Below the pieces are notes generated by a model, which worked only from the letters and a program-made list of their open reading frames with translations, ran no database searches and was not told where the DNA came from. A stretch of DNA of 64,000 bases, from contig NZ_BDBU01000024.1 in assembly GCF_001613145.1 (NCBI RefSeq), positions 235,453-299,452 of the forward strand, given 5' to 3'. The stretch is from Nocardia jejuensis NBRC 103114 (GTDB taxonomy: Bacteria; Actinomycetota; Actinomycetes; Mycobacteriales; Mycobacteriaceae). Numbering within the stretch: position 1 is the first letter of the stretch; every line of letters begins with the position of its first letter. Positions 57,179 to 64,000 of this stretch are shown in pieces. Position numbers and translations under genes: made by a program.

Positions 57179-57286
57179 TCAGCGGGTGGTGACCTCGTGC
57201 CACAGGTCCGCTTCGCCGCGCTGGCGCAGCTTGCTGATTCCGAAGATCACCGCGGCGACGAGGCCGATCGTGAGGAGAAATTTCAT
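57179..57286 (-). CDS. DLW-39 family peptide
   Basis: A 35-residue frame between tRNA-Ala and tRNA-Ile encodes an N-terminal hydrophobic helix (MKFLLTIGLVAAVIFGISKL). The ending EADLWHEVTTR matches the DLW motif of this tiny protein family. It is too short for usual gene finders. Family members are found near gyrA and tRNA-Ile/Ala in mycolata. The function is unknown, but one membrane helix suggests an inner-membrane peptide. Because it lies between two tRNAs, it may be transcribed with them. Confidence 0.85.
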   Translation of the reverse strand: MKFLLTIGLVAAVIFGISKLRQRGEADLWHEVTTR

Positions 57287-57316
57287 GAATCCCACCCTAC
57301 TGTGAATTTTCGGGAG

Positions 57317-57390
57317 TGGGCCTAGGAGGACTTGAACCTCCGACCTCTTCGTTATCAGCGAAGCGCTCTAACCGCCTGAGCTATAGGCCC
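57317..57390 (-). tRNA. tRNA-Ile (anticodon GAT)
   Basis: The 74-base tRNA has acceptor GGGCCTA paired with TAGGCCC and the anticodon GAT. The T arm is GGAGGTTCAAGTCCTCC and the discriminator is A. It sits downstream of gyrA and upstream of tRNA-Ala in transcription order, the standard arrangement in mycolata. Confidence 0.97.
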
Positions 57391-57459
57391 GAAACCGGCT
57401 CGGAGTGTGTAACTCCGGCCGAGGCAGAAGATTACCGTACGTCGGCTGAGATAAGCAAA

Positions 57460-57500
57460 ACGGCCGGTCAGCGGGCTGCTGGGCAGTCCGGACCGGCCGT
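57460..57500 (-). terminator. Terminator of gyrB-gyrA-DUF3566 transcription unit
   Basis: On minus a 9-bp stem (ACGGCCGGT with ACCGGCCGT) with a 23-base loop is followed by TTTTGCTT. It lies 14 bases past the DUF3566 stop. Confidence 0.7.
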
Positions 57501-57513
57501 CTCACGGGGTGCT

Positions 57514-58491
57514 CTAGTCGGGATCGGAGAGCGTCACCTGAATGCCGCCGACCAGATCCGTGCACTGGTTGTAGACGAAGACGCCGACGGTCGACAGCGC
57601 GGTCAGCAGGACCACGTTGATCAGGCCGATGACGCCCGCGTAGCCGAACACGCTGCCGGCGTCGATGAGCCCCGCGGAGGAGCCCTCCGACACCATGTCG
57701 GTGAAGGTGGAGTTCAGTCGCTCCCACACGCCCATGCCCTCGAGCACGAGGTACAGCAGGCCGACCGCGAGCATCCACACGAAGAACATGGCGACGCTGA
57801 TCACCAGCGACACCTTCAGCGTGGACCACGGATCGATATGCCGCAGTTGGACTGTCGCGCGCAGCGGTTCACCGCTGGCCGCGGCCTGAGCCACCGCGGC
57901 GGGCGCGGACGGCGAGACCGGACCGGTCGGCGGAATCGGCTCCGGCGGCGGCAGCGGGTGCCGGATCTCCGACAGATCCGGCAGATCCTTCACCAGTTCC
58001 GGACGCGAAATGCTGCGGGTCGGTCCGTCGATACCGACGGACTTCACCATGGCGGCTTCCTTGCGCGCCGCCTTGGCCGCCAGGTCGGTGGTGGTGCGGG
58101 CATTGGAGACGCCCGCGTTCAACCCGCCACCACCGAGGCCGCCACCGCCGCCGCCACTGGGGCGACCGGTGGTGGGCGCCTGGCCCGGCCGGTACAGGTT
58201 GGACTGGGGTTCCCGCTGCGGCAGCTGGGACCACCCTCCCTCCTGATACTGCGAGGCACCGCCTTGGTCGTGCTGCCCCTCGGAAGCGGTGACCTCCGGC
58301 GACTCGCCCTGTCGCGGCGAGCCGTCCGGTGCGAAATCACCGGACTGTTCCGACTCGTGCGATTGCGGCACACCACCGTCGTGCCCGGACCCCGGACGGG
58401 GAATCGGACGCGGCGGAATCGGAGACGGGGCGATTCTCTCGGTCACGCCATTAGCGTGACCGCGCTGGTCATTCGGCTGATTCGTGGTCAA
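57514..58491 (-). CDS. DUF3566 membrane protein downstream of gyrA
   Basis: The 325-residue protein has a long disordered, Pro/Gly/Gln-rich N-terminus (1-200). The DUF3566 domain follows (about 205-325, LRATVQLRHIDPWSTLKVSLVISVAMFFVWMLAVGLLY) and includes two membrane helices (about 220-245 and 280-305). It always follows gyrA in mycolata (Rv0007 in M. tuberculosis) and has no known biochemical role. Its start is 45 bases after gyrA, so it is in the gyrase operon. The poly-Gly segment (about 113-123) is a possible slippage site. Confidence 0.92.
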   Translation of the reverse strand: MTTNQPNDQRGHANGVTERIAPSPIPPRPIPRPGSGHDGGVPQSHESEQSGDFAPDGSPRQGESPEVTASEGQHDQGGASQYQEGGWSQLPQREPQSNLYRPGQAPTTGRPSGGGGGGLGGGGLNAGVSNARTTTDLAAKAARKEAAMVKSVGIDGPTRSISRPELVKDLPDLSEIRHPLPPPEPIPPTGPVSPSAPAAVAQAAASGEPLRATVQLRHIDPWSTLKVSLVISVAMFFVWMLAVGLLYLVLEGMGVWERLNSTFTDMVSEGSSAGLIDAGSVFGYAGVIGLINVVLLTALSTVGVFVYNQCTDLVGGIQVTLSDPD

Positions 58492-58536
58492 TGGTGAATC
58501 CTTCGATTCCTTGTGCCGCCGCTGCTGGTGGAGAAA

Positions 58537-61050
58537 CTACTGCTTCGCCGAACCGCTGGTGTCATCTTCGGCAACCTGGTCGGGCTCATCCGCGTTACGC
58601 GCGATCGCGAGCAACGTATCGCCTTCACCCAGGTTCATCAATCGCACGCCCTTGGTTTGGCGTCCAGCTTTGCGAACCTGGTTGGACACGGTGCGAATTA
58701 CGCCGCCGCCCGAGGTAATGGCGTAGAGCTCGTCGTCGTCGTTGACGATGAGCGCACCGACCAGACTGCCACGTTTCGGGTCGTACTGGATGGTCAGTAC
58801 ACCCTTGCCGCCTCGACCCTGCGCCGTGTACTCCTCGAGAGCCGTGCGCTTGGAGTAGCCACCGGCGGTCGCGACCAGAAGGTACCCCTCCTCGCCCTGC
58901 CCAACCACGTTGAGCGACAACAGTTCATCGGTGGTGTTGAACCGCATGCCCTGCACGCCGGAGGTGGCGCGGCCCATCGGGCGCAGCACCTCGTCGTTGG
59001 CCGAGAAGCGGATCGACTGACCGTGCGCCGAGACCAGCAGCAGGTCGTCTTCCTTGGAACACAGTGCCGCGCCGACCAATTCGTCCTCTTCGCGCAGGTT
59101 CACGGCGACGATGCCACCGGTGCGGTTGGAGTCGAAATCGGTCAGCTTGGACTTCTTGACCAGACCGTTGCGGGTCGCCAGCACCAGGTACGGGGCGTCC
59201 TCGTAGGTCCTGATCTGGATGACCTGGGCGATCTTCTCGTCCGGCTGGAAGGCCAGCAGGTTCGCCACGTGCTGACCGCGCGCGGTGCGCATGGCCTCGG
59301 GCAGCTCGTACGCCTTGGCCCGGTACACCCGGCCCTTGTTGGTGAAGAACAGCAGCCAGTCGTGCGTGGAGGTGACGAAGAAGTGCCGGACGATGTCGTC
59401 CTGCTTGAGACCCGCGCCCTGCACGCCCTTGCCGCCGCGCTTCTGCGAGCGGTAGAGATCGGTCTTGGTGCGCTTGGCGTAGCCGGTCTCGGTGATCGTC
59501 ACGACCACGTCCTCGCGGGCGATCAGATCCTCGTCCTGCACGTCGCCGTCGGCTGCGATGATCTTGGTACGCCGGTCGTCGCCGTACTTGTCGACGATCT
59601 CCTGCAATTCGTCACGCACGATCGCGCGCTGGCGCTCGGGGCGGGCGAGAATGTCCTGCAGATCGGCGATCTCGACCTCGATCTTCGCCAACTCGTCGAG
59701 GATCTTCTGCCGCTCCAGCGCCGAGAGGCGGCGCAGCTGCATATCGAGGATGGCGGTCGCCTGGATCTCGTCGATCCCCAGCAGCTGCATCAACCCGGTG
59801 CGGGCGGTCTCGGTGTCGGCCGAACGACGGATCAGCGCGATCACCTCGTCCAGCTTGTCCAGCGCCTTCACCAGACCGCGCAGGATGTGGGCGCGCTCCT
59901 CGGCCTTGCGCAACAGGTACTTGGTGCGCCGGACGATGACTTCCAACTGGTGCGTGACGTAGTAGCGGATCATCTGATCCAGGCGCAGCGTGCGCGGCAC
60001 CCCGTCGACGATCGAGAGCATGTTGCAGCCGAAACTGGTCTGCAGCTGGGTGTGCTTGTAGAGGTTGTTCAGCACCACCTTCGCGATCGCGTCACGCTTG
60101 ACCGTGATCACGATGCGCATGCCGACGCGGTCCGAGGACTCGTCGTGGATGTCCGAGACACCCGCGATCTTGCCGTCCTTCACCTGCTCCGCGATCGCGT
60201 TGATGAAGTTGTCGGTGTTGACCTGGTACGGCAGCTCGGTGATGACGATCGTGGTGCGCCCGCGGGCGTCCTCCTCGATCTCCACCACACCGCGCATGCG
60301 GACCGAACCGCGACCGGTGGTGTACGCGTCGTGGATGCCGGAGGTGCCGACGATCAGACCCGAGGTCGGGAAGTCCGGACCCTTCACCCGCTCCATGCAG
60401 GCGGCGAGGGTGGATTCCTCGTCGGCCTCGAAATTGTCCAGGGCCCAGTAGATGGCCTCGGCCAGCTCGGTCAGGTTGTGCGGCGGGATGTTCGTGGCCA
60501 TACCGACGGCGATGCCGTTGGAGCCGTTCATCAACAGCGCGGGCACCCGGCTCGGCAGCACGACCGGTTCGAGCGTCTTGCCGTCGTAGTTCGGGATGAA
60601 ATCGACCGTCTCGTGGTCGATCTCGCGCAGCATCTCCATCGCCAGCGGCGTGAGACGGCACTCGGTGTAGCGCATGGCGGCCGCGCCGTCGTTGCCGCGC
60701 GAACCGAAGTTGCCCTGGCCGTCGACCAGCGGATAGCGCAGCGCCCACGGCTGCGCCATGCGCACCAGGGTGTCGTAGATCGCGGTGTCGCCGTGCGGGT
60801 GGTAGTTACCCATGGTGTCGGCGACCGGGCGCGCGGACTTCACGTAGCTGCGATCCGGGCGGTACCCGTTGTCGTACATCGCGTACAGGATCCGGCGGTG
60901 CACCGGCTTCATGCCGTCGCGCACCTCGGGCAGCGCGCGCCCGACGATGACGCTCATGGCGTAGTCGATGTAGGAGTTCTGCATCTCCTGCTGGATGTCG
61001 ACCGGCTCGATGCGGTCGCCACCCGACGGCGGAAGCGAAGTCTCAGTCAT
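58537..61050 (-). CDS. gyrA: DNA gyrase subunit A
   Basis: The 837-residue protein has the catalytic Tyr128 in AAAMRYTECRL, which cuts DNA. The quinolone-resistance region is NYHPHGDTAIYDTLVRM; Thr89 lies where E. coli has Ser83 and Asp93 where it has Asp87. The breakage-reunion domain runs to about residue 500, followed by the beta-pinwheel C-terminal domain with the GyrA box QKRGGKG. It works with GyrB to add negative supercoils. GGAGACC precedes ATG 61050. It lies 78 bases after gyrB in one transcription unit. Confidence 0.98.
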   Translation of the reverse strand: MTETSLPPSGGDRIEPVDIQQEMQNSYIDYAMSVIVGRALPEVRDGMKPVHRRILYAMYDNGYRPDRSYVKSARPVADTMGNYHPHGDTAIYDTLVRMAQPWALRYPLVDGQGNFGSRGNDGAAAMRYTECRLTPLAMEMLREIDHETVDFIPNYDGKTLEPVVLPSRVPALLMNGSNGIAVGMATNIPPHNLTELAEAIYWALDNFEADEESTLAACMERVKGPDFPTSGLIVGTSGIHDAYTTGRGSVRMRGVVEIEEDARGRTTIVITELPYQVNTDNFINAIAEQVKDGKIAGVSDIHDESSDRVGMRIVITVKRDAIAKVVLNNLYKHTQLQTSFGCNMLSIVDGVPRTLRLDQMIRYYVTHQLEVIVRRTKYLLRKAEERAHILRGLVKALDKLDEVIALIRRSADTETARTGLMQLLGIDEIQATAILDMQLRRLSALERQKILDELAKIEVEIADLQDILARPERQRAIVRDELQEIVDKYGDDRRTKIIAADGDVQDEDLIAREDVVVTITETGYAKRTKTDLYRSQKRGGKGVQGAGLKQDDIVRHFFVTSTHDWLLFFTNKGRVYRAKAYELPEAMRTARGQHVANLLAFQPDEKIAQVIQIRTYEDAPYLVLATRNGLVKKSKLTDFDSNRTGGIVAVNLREEDELVGAALCSKEDDLLLVSAHGQSIRFSANDEVLRPMGRATSGVQGMRFNTTDELLSLNVVGQGEEGYLLVATAGGYSKRTALEEYTAQGRGGKGVLTIQYDPKRGSLVGALIVNDDDELYAITSGGGVIRTVSNQVRKAGRQTKGVRLMNLGEGDTLLAIARNADEPDQVAEDDTSGSAKQ

Positions 61051-61128
61051 GAATTGGTCTCCGTAAGAAGTGGTGGGTGGTCCTCGCGGCGCGCGGCGAA
61101 AGCCCGGAAAGGCTTCCGCCGTCGCGAT

Positions 61129-63171
61129 TTACACGTCGAGGAACCGCACGTCCTTGGCATTGCGGGTGATGAAGCTGCGGCGCGCTTCGACGTCCTCACC
61201 CATGAGGACGGAGAAGAGCTCGTCGGCCGCGGCGGCATCGTCGAGCGTGACCAGGCGCAGCACCCGCACGCTCGGATCCATCGTGGTCTCCCACAGCTCC
61301 TTCGGGTTCATCTCACCGAGACCCTTGTAGCGCTGGATGCCGTCGTCCTTGTTGATCTTCTTGCCGGCGGCCAGACCGGCCTCCAGCAGACCGTCGCGCT
61401 CACGGTCCGAGTACGCGAACTCGGGCTCGGTGCGCTGCCACTTGAGCTTGTACAGCGGCGGCTGCGCGAGATACACGTGACCGTGCTCGACCAGCGGGCG
61501 CATGAAGCGGAACAGCAGGGTGAGCAGCAGCGTCGAGATGTGCTGACCGTCCACGTCGGCGTCGGCCATCAGCACGATCTTGTGATAGCGCAGCTTGGCG
61601 ATATCGAACTCGTCGTGGATGCCGGTGCCGAAGGCGGTGATGATCGACTGCACCTCGTTGTTCTTCAGCACGCGGTCGATGCGCGCCTTCTCGACGTTGA
61701 TGATCTTTCCGCGCAGCGGCAGGATCGCCTGGTACATCGAGTCGCGGCCGGACTTGGCCGAACCACCGGCGGAGTCGCCCTCCACGATGTAGATCTCGGA
61801 CAGCTTCGGATCCTTGGAGCGGCAGTCCGCCAGCTTGCCCGGCAGGCCACCCAGATCGGTGGCGGACTTGCGGCGCACCAGCTCTCGCGCCTTGCGCGCG
61901 GCCATCCGGGCCTGCGCCGAGGAGACCGCCTTCTGCATGATGGTCTTCGCGTCGGCCGGGTTCGCCTCGAACCAGTGCGTCAGATGCTCGTTGCAGGCGC
62001 GCTGCACGAAACCCTTCACATCGGTGTTGCCGAGCTTGGTCTTGGTCTGACCCTCGAACTGCGGCTCGGACACCTTCACACTGACGATCGCGGCCAGGCC
62101 CTCACGGATGTCGTCACCGGTGAGGTTGCCGTCCTTCTCCTTGAGGAGCTTCTTGTCCTTCGCGTACTTGTTCACCACCGTGGTGAGCGCCGCGCGGAAG
62201 CCCTCCTCGTGGGTGCCGCCCTCGTGCGTGTTGATGGTGTTGGCGAAGGTGTGCACGGACTCGGAGTAGCCCGAGTTCCACTGCATCGCGACCTCGAGCT
62301 CGTGCCCGGTGCCCTTACCGCTGAACGACACGATCGAGTTGTGGATCGGCGTCTTGGTGCGGTTGATGTGCTTGACGTAGTCCTCGAGCCCGCCCGGGTA
62401 GTGGTACGTGCGGTTCTTGACCTTCGGGGTGGGCGCCGGCGCGTTCTCGTCGGCGTGCTTGGGCGCCTCGGCGGTATCGCTCACCACCTCGTCGGTGACG
62501 TCGTTCTCGGCCACCCGCTCATCGGTCAGGGTGATGGTGAGTCCCTTGTTCAGGAACGCCATCTCCTGCAGGCGGCGAGCCACCGTCTCGAAGTTGTACG
62601 TGGTGGTCTCGAAGATGTTCGGATCAGCCCAGAACCGGATGGTGGTACCGGTGCGCTTGGTCGCGTCACCCTGCACCAGCTTGCCGGGCTTGGAATCCTT
62701 GTATTCCTGCGTCCAGTGGTAGCCGTCGACGTCCACATCCGCCTCGAGGCGAGTGGACAGCGCGTTCACCACGGAGATGCCGACGCCGTGCAGACCACCG
62801 GAGACGGCGTAGGAGTCGGAGTCGAACTTGCCGCCCGCGTGCAGCTGGGTCATGACCACCTCGATGGTGGGCACACCCTGCGCGTGCATGGCGACCGGGA
62901 TGCCACGACCGTCGTCGACGACCTCGACACCGCCGTCGGCCAGCAGGGTCACATCGACCCGCGTGGCGTATCCGGCCATCGCCTCGTCGACCGAGTTGTC
63001 GACAACCTCCCAGATGAGGTGATGCAAGCCGCGCTCACCGGTGGAGCCGATGTACATGCCGGGCCGTTTACGAACGGCCTCGAGCCCCTCGAGGACGGTG
63101 ATGGAGCTGGCGCCGTAATTGCTTGACTTGGGCTTGTTCGAGCCGTCTGCGTTGGAGTCCATGGCAGCCAC
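61129..63171 (-). CDS. gyrB: DNA gyrase subunit B
   Basis: The 680-residue protein has a GHKL ATPase domain: NSVDEAMAGYATRVDV, DDGRGIPV and GLHGVGISVVNALS. The transducer region (about 240-400) includes an acidic insert (DTAEAPKHADENAPAPTPK). The Toprim domain has EGDSAGGSAKSGRD and DADVDGQHI with the metal-binding acids, and the C-terminal tail is standard. ATP binding drives DNA passage. GTG 63171 has GGAGAG ten bases upstream; ATG 63162 would be 19 bases away. GyrB lies between the parS site and gyrA, as expected near the origin. Confidence 0.98.
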   Translation of the reverse strand: MAAMDSNADGSNKPKSSNYGASSITVLEGLEAVRKRPGMYIGSTGERGLHHLIWEVVDNSVDEAMAGYATRVDVTLLADGGVEVVDDGRGIPVAMHAQGVPTIEVVMTQLHAGGKFDSDSYAVSGGLHGVGISVVNALSTRLEADVDVDGYHWTQEYKDSKPGKLVQGDATKRTGTTIRFWADPNIFETTTYNFETVARRLQEMAFLNKGLTITLTDERVAENDVTDEVVSDTAEAPKHADENAPAPTPKVKNRTYHYPGGLEDYVKHINRTKTPIHNSIVSFSGKGTGHELEVAMQWNSGYSESVHTFANTINTHEGGTHEEGFRAALTTVVNKYAKDKKLLKEKDGNLTGDDIREGLAAIVSVKVSEPQFEGQTKTKLGNTDVKGFVQRACNEHLTHWFEANPADAKTIMQKAVSSAQARMAARKARELVRRKSATDLGGLPGKLADCRSKDPKLSEIYIVEGDSAGGSAKSGRDSMYQAILPLRGKIINVEKARIDRVLKNNEVQSIITAFGTGIHDEFDIAKLRYHKIVLMADADVDGQHISTLLLTLLFRFMRPLVEHGHVYLAQPPLYKLKWQRTEPEFAYSDRERDGLLEAGLAAGKKINKDDGIQRYKGLGEMNPKELWETTMDPSVRVLRLVTLDDAAAADELFSVLMGEDVEARRSFITRNAKDVRFLDV

Positions 63172-63585
63172 TGGTCGGTAGCTCTCCTTACTTGCTGATC
63201 CTCCCGGCACAGTGCATCCGGCACACGTGGAACCCTCCGGGCAATGTCTGCTCGAGAATTACGGGGGCCCACGCGCGGGCGCTGCGGAACGCGCCGGGAG
63301 GTATCGCCGCTAGTTACTCCCCCATCCTACTGGTACGACCGACACAGAACGCACCTATGACACCCCTGAGTGCGTCGTAGGTGCGTGAAATCGACCGACG
63401 ATATGTCCGGTCATGGGTGACGGGGGGTGCGAGAGTCTCAGCGGGCGATCCTGAGAGGGCCTCGAAAAGCGGAATTCGGGGCGCACGGACGGTAGCGACG
63501 AGGTGCGCCGCGATCATCGCCGTTCCACGTGAAACGTGTCGTTGCCACTCTCCCGCGGTGGGCTCACGCACGGAATCGGGCGGGC
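63172..63585. other. gyrB promoter region and dciA-gyrB spacer
   Basis: This 414-base spacer contains the parS site (63522-63535) and the gyrB leader. No gene was recognised. Confidence 0.6.
63522..63535. other. parS chromosome-segregation site
   Basis: GTTCCACGTGAAAC differs from the core GTTTCACGTGAAAC at one base, a variant that is common in actinobacteria. The site is near gyrB and the origin, where ParB-binding sites cluster. Confidence 0.9.
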
Positions 63586-64000
63586 CTACCCGTAGGTGTC
63601 GCGCGGGCCGCGGCCCTTGATGTGCCGATCGCCCTTACGCCAACTCGGCGCGGTCGGTCCGTTGATGCGCAGGGAGGTGACGACGTTGTTGCCGACCGCC
63701 GCCGCGATCTTCGCCAGGATCTGCGACTGGAACATGCGCAGCTGCGTGGCCCAGGCCGTGGACTCGGCCGCGATGCTGAGCACCCCGTTGTCCAGCGACA
63801 CCGGTTTGGCGTGCGAGGCGATGTCCTCCCCCACCACCGCTTCCCAGCGACCGAACACCGTGCCCTCGGCGACCTTGCCGGACCAGCCTCGTCCCTTGGC
63901 CAGCTTCATGGTCAGCGAGGCGAAGGTCTGAGGATCGCGATCGTCCGGATGCGCGCCCGACCAGCCGCGCCGGCGCAGCGCGCGCACCCCGCCCTTGCGC
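63586..64000 (-). CDS. dciA: DciA/DUF721 protein (5' end cut off by window edge)
   Basis: The visible 138 residues hold the DUF721/DciA core: PQTFASLTMKLAKGRGWSGKVAEGTVFGRWEAVVGEDIASHAKPV, TAWATQLRMFQSQILAKIA and a basic tail with GPTAPSWRKG. DciA is the ancestral loader or helper of the DnaB helicase at the origin. The frame is open through the right edge (GVRALRRRGWSGA), so the N-terminus lies outside; GTG 63987 is a possible but unlikely start. Between recF and gyrB is the standard location. Confidence 0.92.
   Translation of the reverse strand, partial: RKGGVRALRRRGWSGAHPDDRDPQTFASLTMKLAKGRGWSGKVAEGTVFGRWEAVVGEDIASHAKPVSLDNGVLSIAAESTAWATQLRMFQSQILAKIAAAVGNNVVTSLRINGPTAPSWRKGDRHIKGRGPRDTYG

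Noticed and set aside
58513..63126. 1537-codon plus-strand open frame
   Set aside because: It is antisense across gyrA and gyrB. Composition is typical of shadow frames.

Overview
The window is a high-GC actinobacterial chromosome segment next to the replication origin. The best fit is Nocardia or a close relative in the mycolic-acid group. The evidence is the gyrB-gyrA-DUF3566-tRNA-Ile-tRNA-Ala block, the fhaA-fhaB-pstP-rodA-pbpA-pknA-pknB cell-division and signalling operon, crgA, lysX, a cutinase-like protein, and many leaderless GTG/ATG starts. The sequence is written so that gyrB and gyrA read on the minus strand. The origin itself (dnaA-dnaN-recF) should lie just beyond the right edge. 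No insertion sequence, phage, CRISPR array or clear genomic island was seen.

Layout, left to right. 1-6.1 kb: the 5' part of a RecB-like nuclease, a DUF6474 protein, a copper-handling operon (membrane protein, YcnI, CopC, CopD), an SRPBCC protein and a DUF5313 protein. 6.0-8.3 kb: an unusual membrane Ser/Thr kinase. 8.6-16.1 kb: a deazaflavin-type nitroreductase, RraA, an S4 RNA-binding protein, the fused lysyl-tRNA synthetase/lysyl-phosphatidylglycerol synthase LysX, a phosphatase and small secreted or membrane proteins, then a cutinase. 16.7-23 kb: glutamate synthase gltBD. 23.9-28.8 kb: a DUF4407 membrane protein, then an MFS efflux pump divergent from its TetR-type regulator across clear palindromic operators. 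28.9-35.1 kb: a MoxR-DUF58-SpoIIM-RDD membrane gene cluster that includes a DUF4129-DUF4350 fusion.

35.9-46.3 kb: tRNA-Leu and the seven-gene fhaA-to-pknB operon, in which translational overlaps couple most of the genes. It links phospho-signalling (PknA, PknB, PstP phosphatase, FHA readers) to peptidoglycan synthesis (RodA, PbpA). 46.4-51.5 kb: a small secreted protein, a pabA/trpG-ribD(reductase)-ribD(deaminase) operon, crgA, a PH-domain protein, a rhomboid protease and ppiA. 51.5-57 kb: glmS, an ABC-2 exporter, a 6C-type small RNA and an adenylate cyclase. 57-64 kb: tRNA-Ala, a DLW-39 peptide, tRNA-Ile, DUF3566, gyrA, gyrB, a parS site and the 3' part of dciA.

The points most worth a second look are the 6C RNA, the parS site, the kinase with a planctomycete-like N-terminus and a DFN motif, the truncated DUF4129-DUF4350 fusion, the tandem duplication of the gltB stop region, the FhaA Gln/Gly/Tyr repeat linker, and several unassigned palindromes. 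All calls come from reading the sequence. No database search was run.
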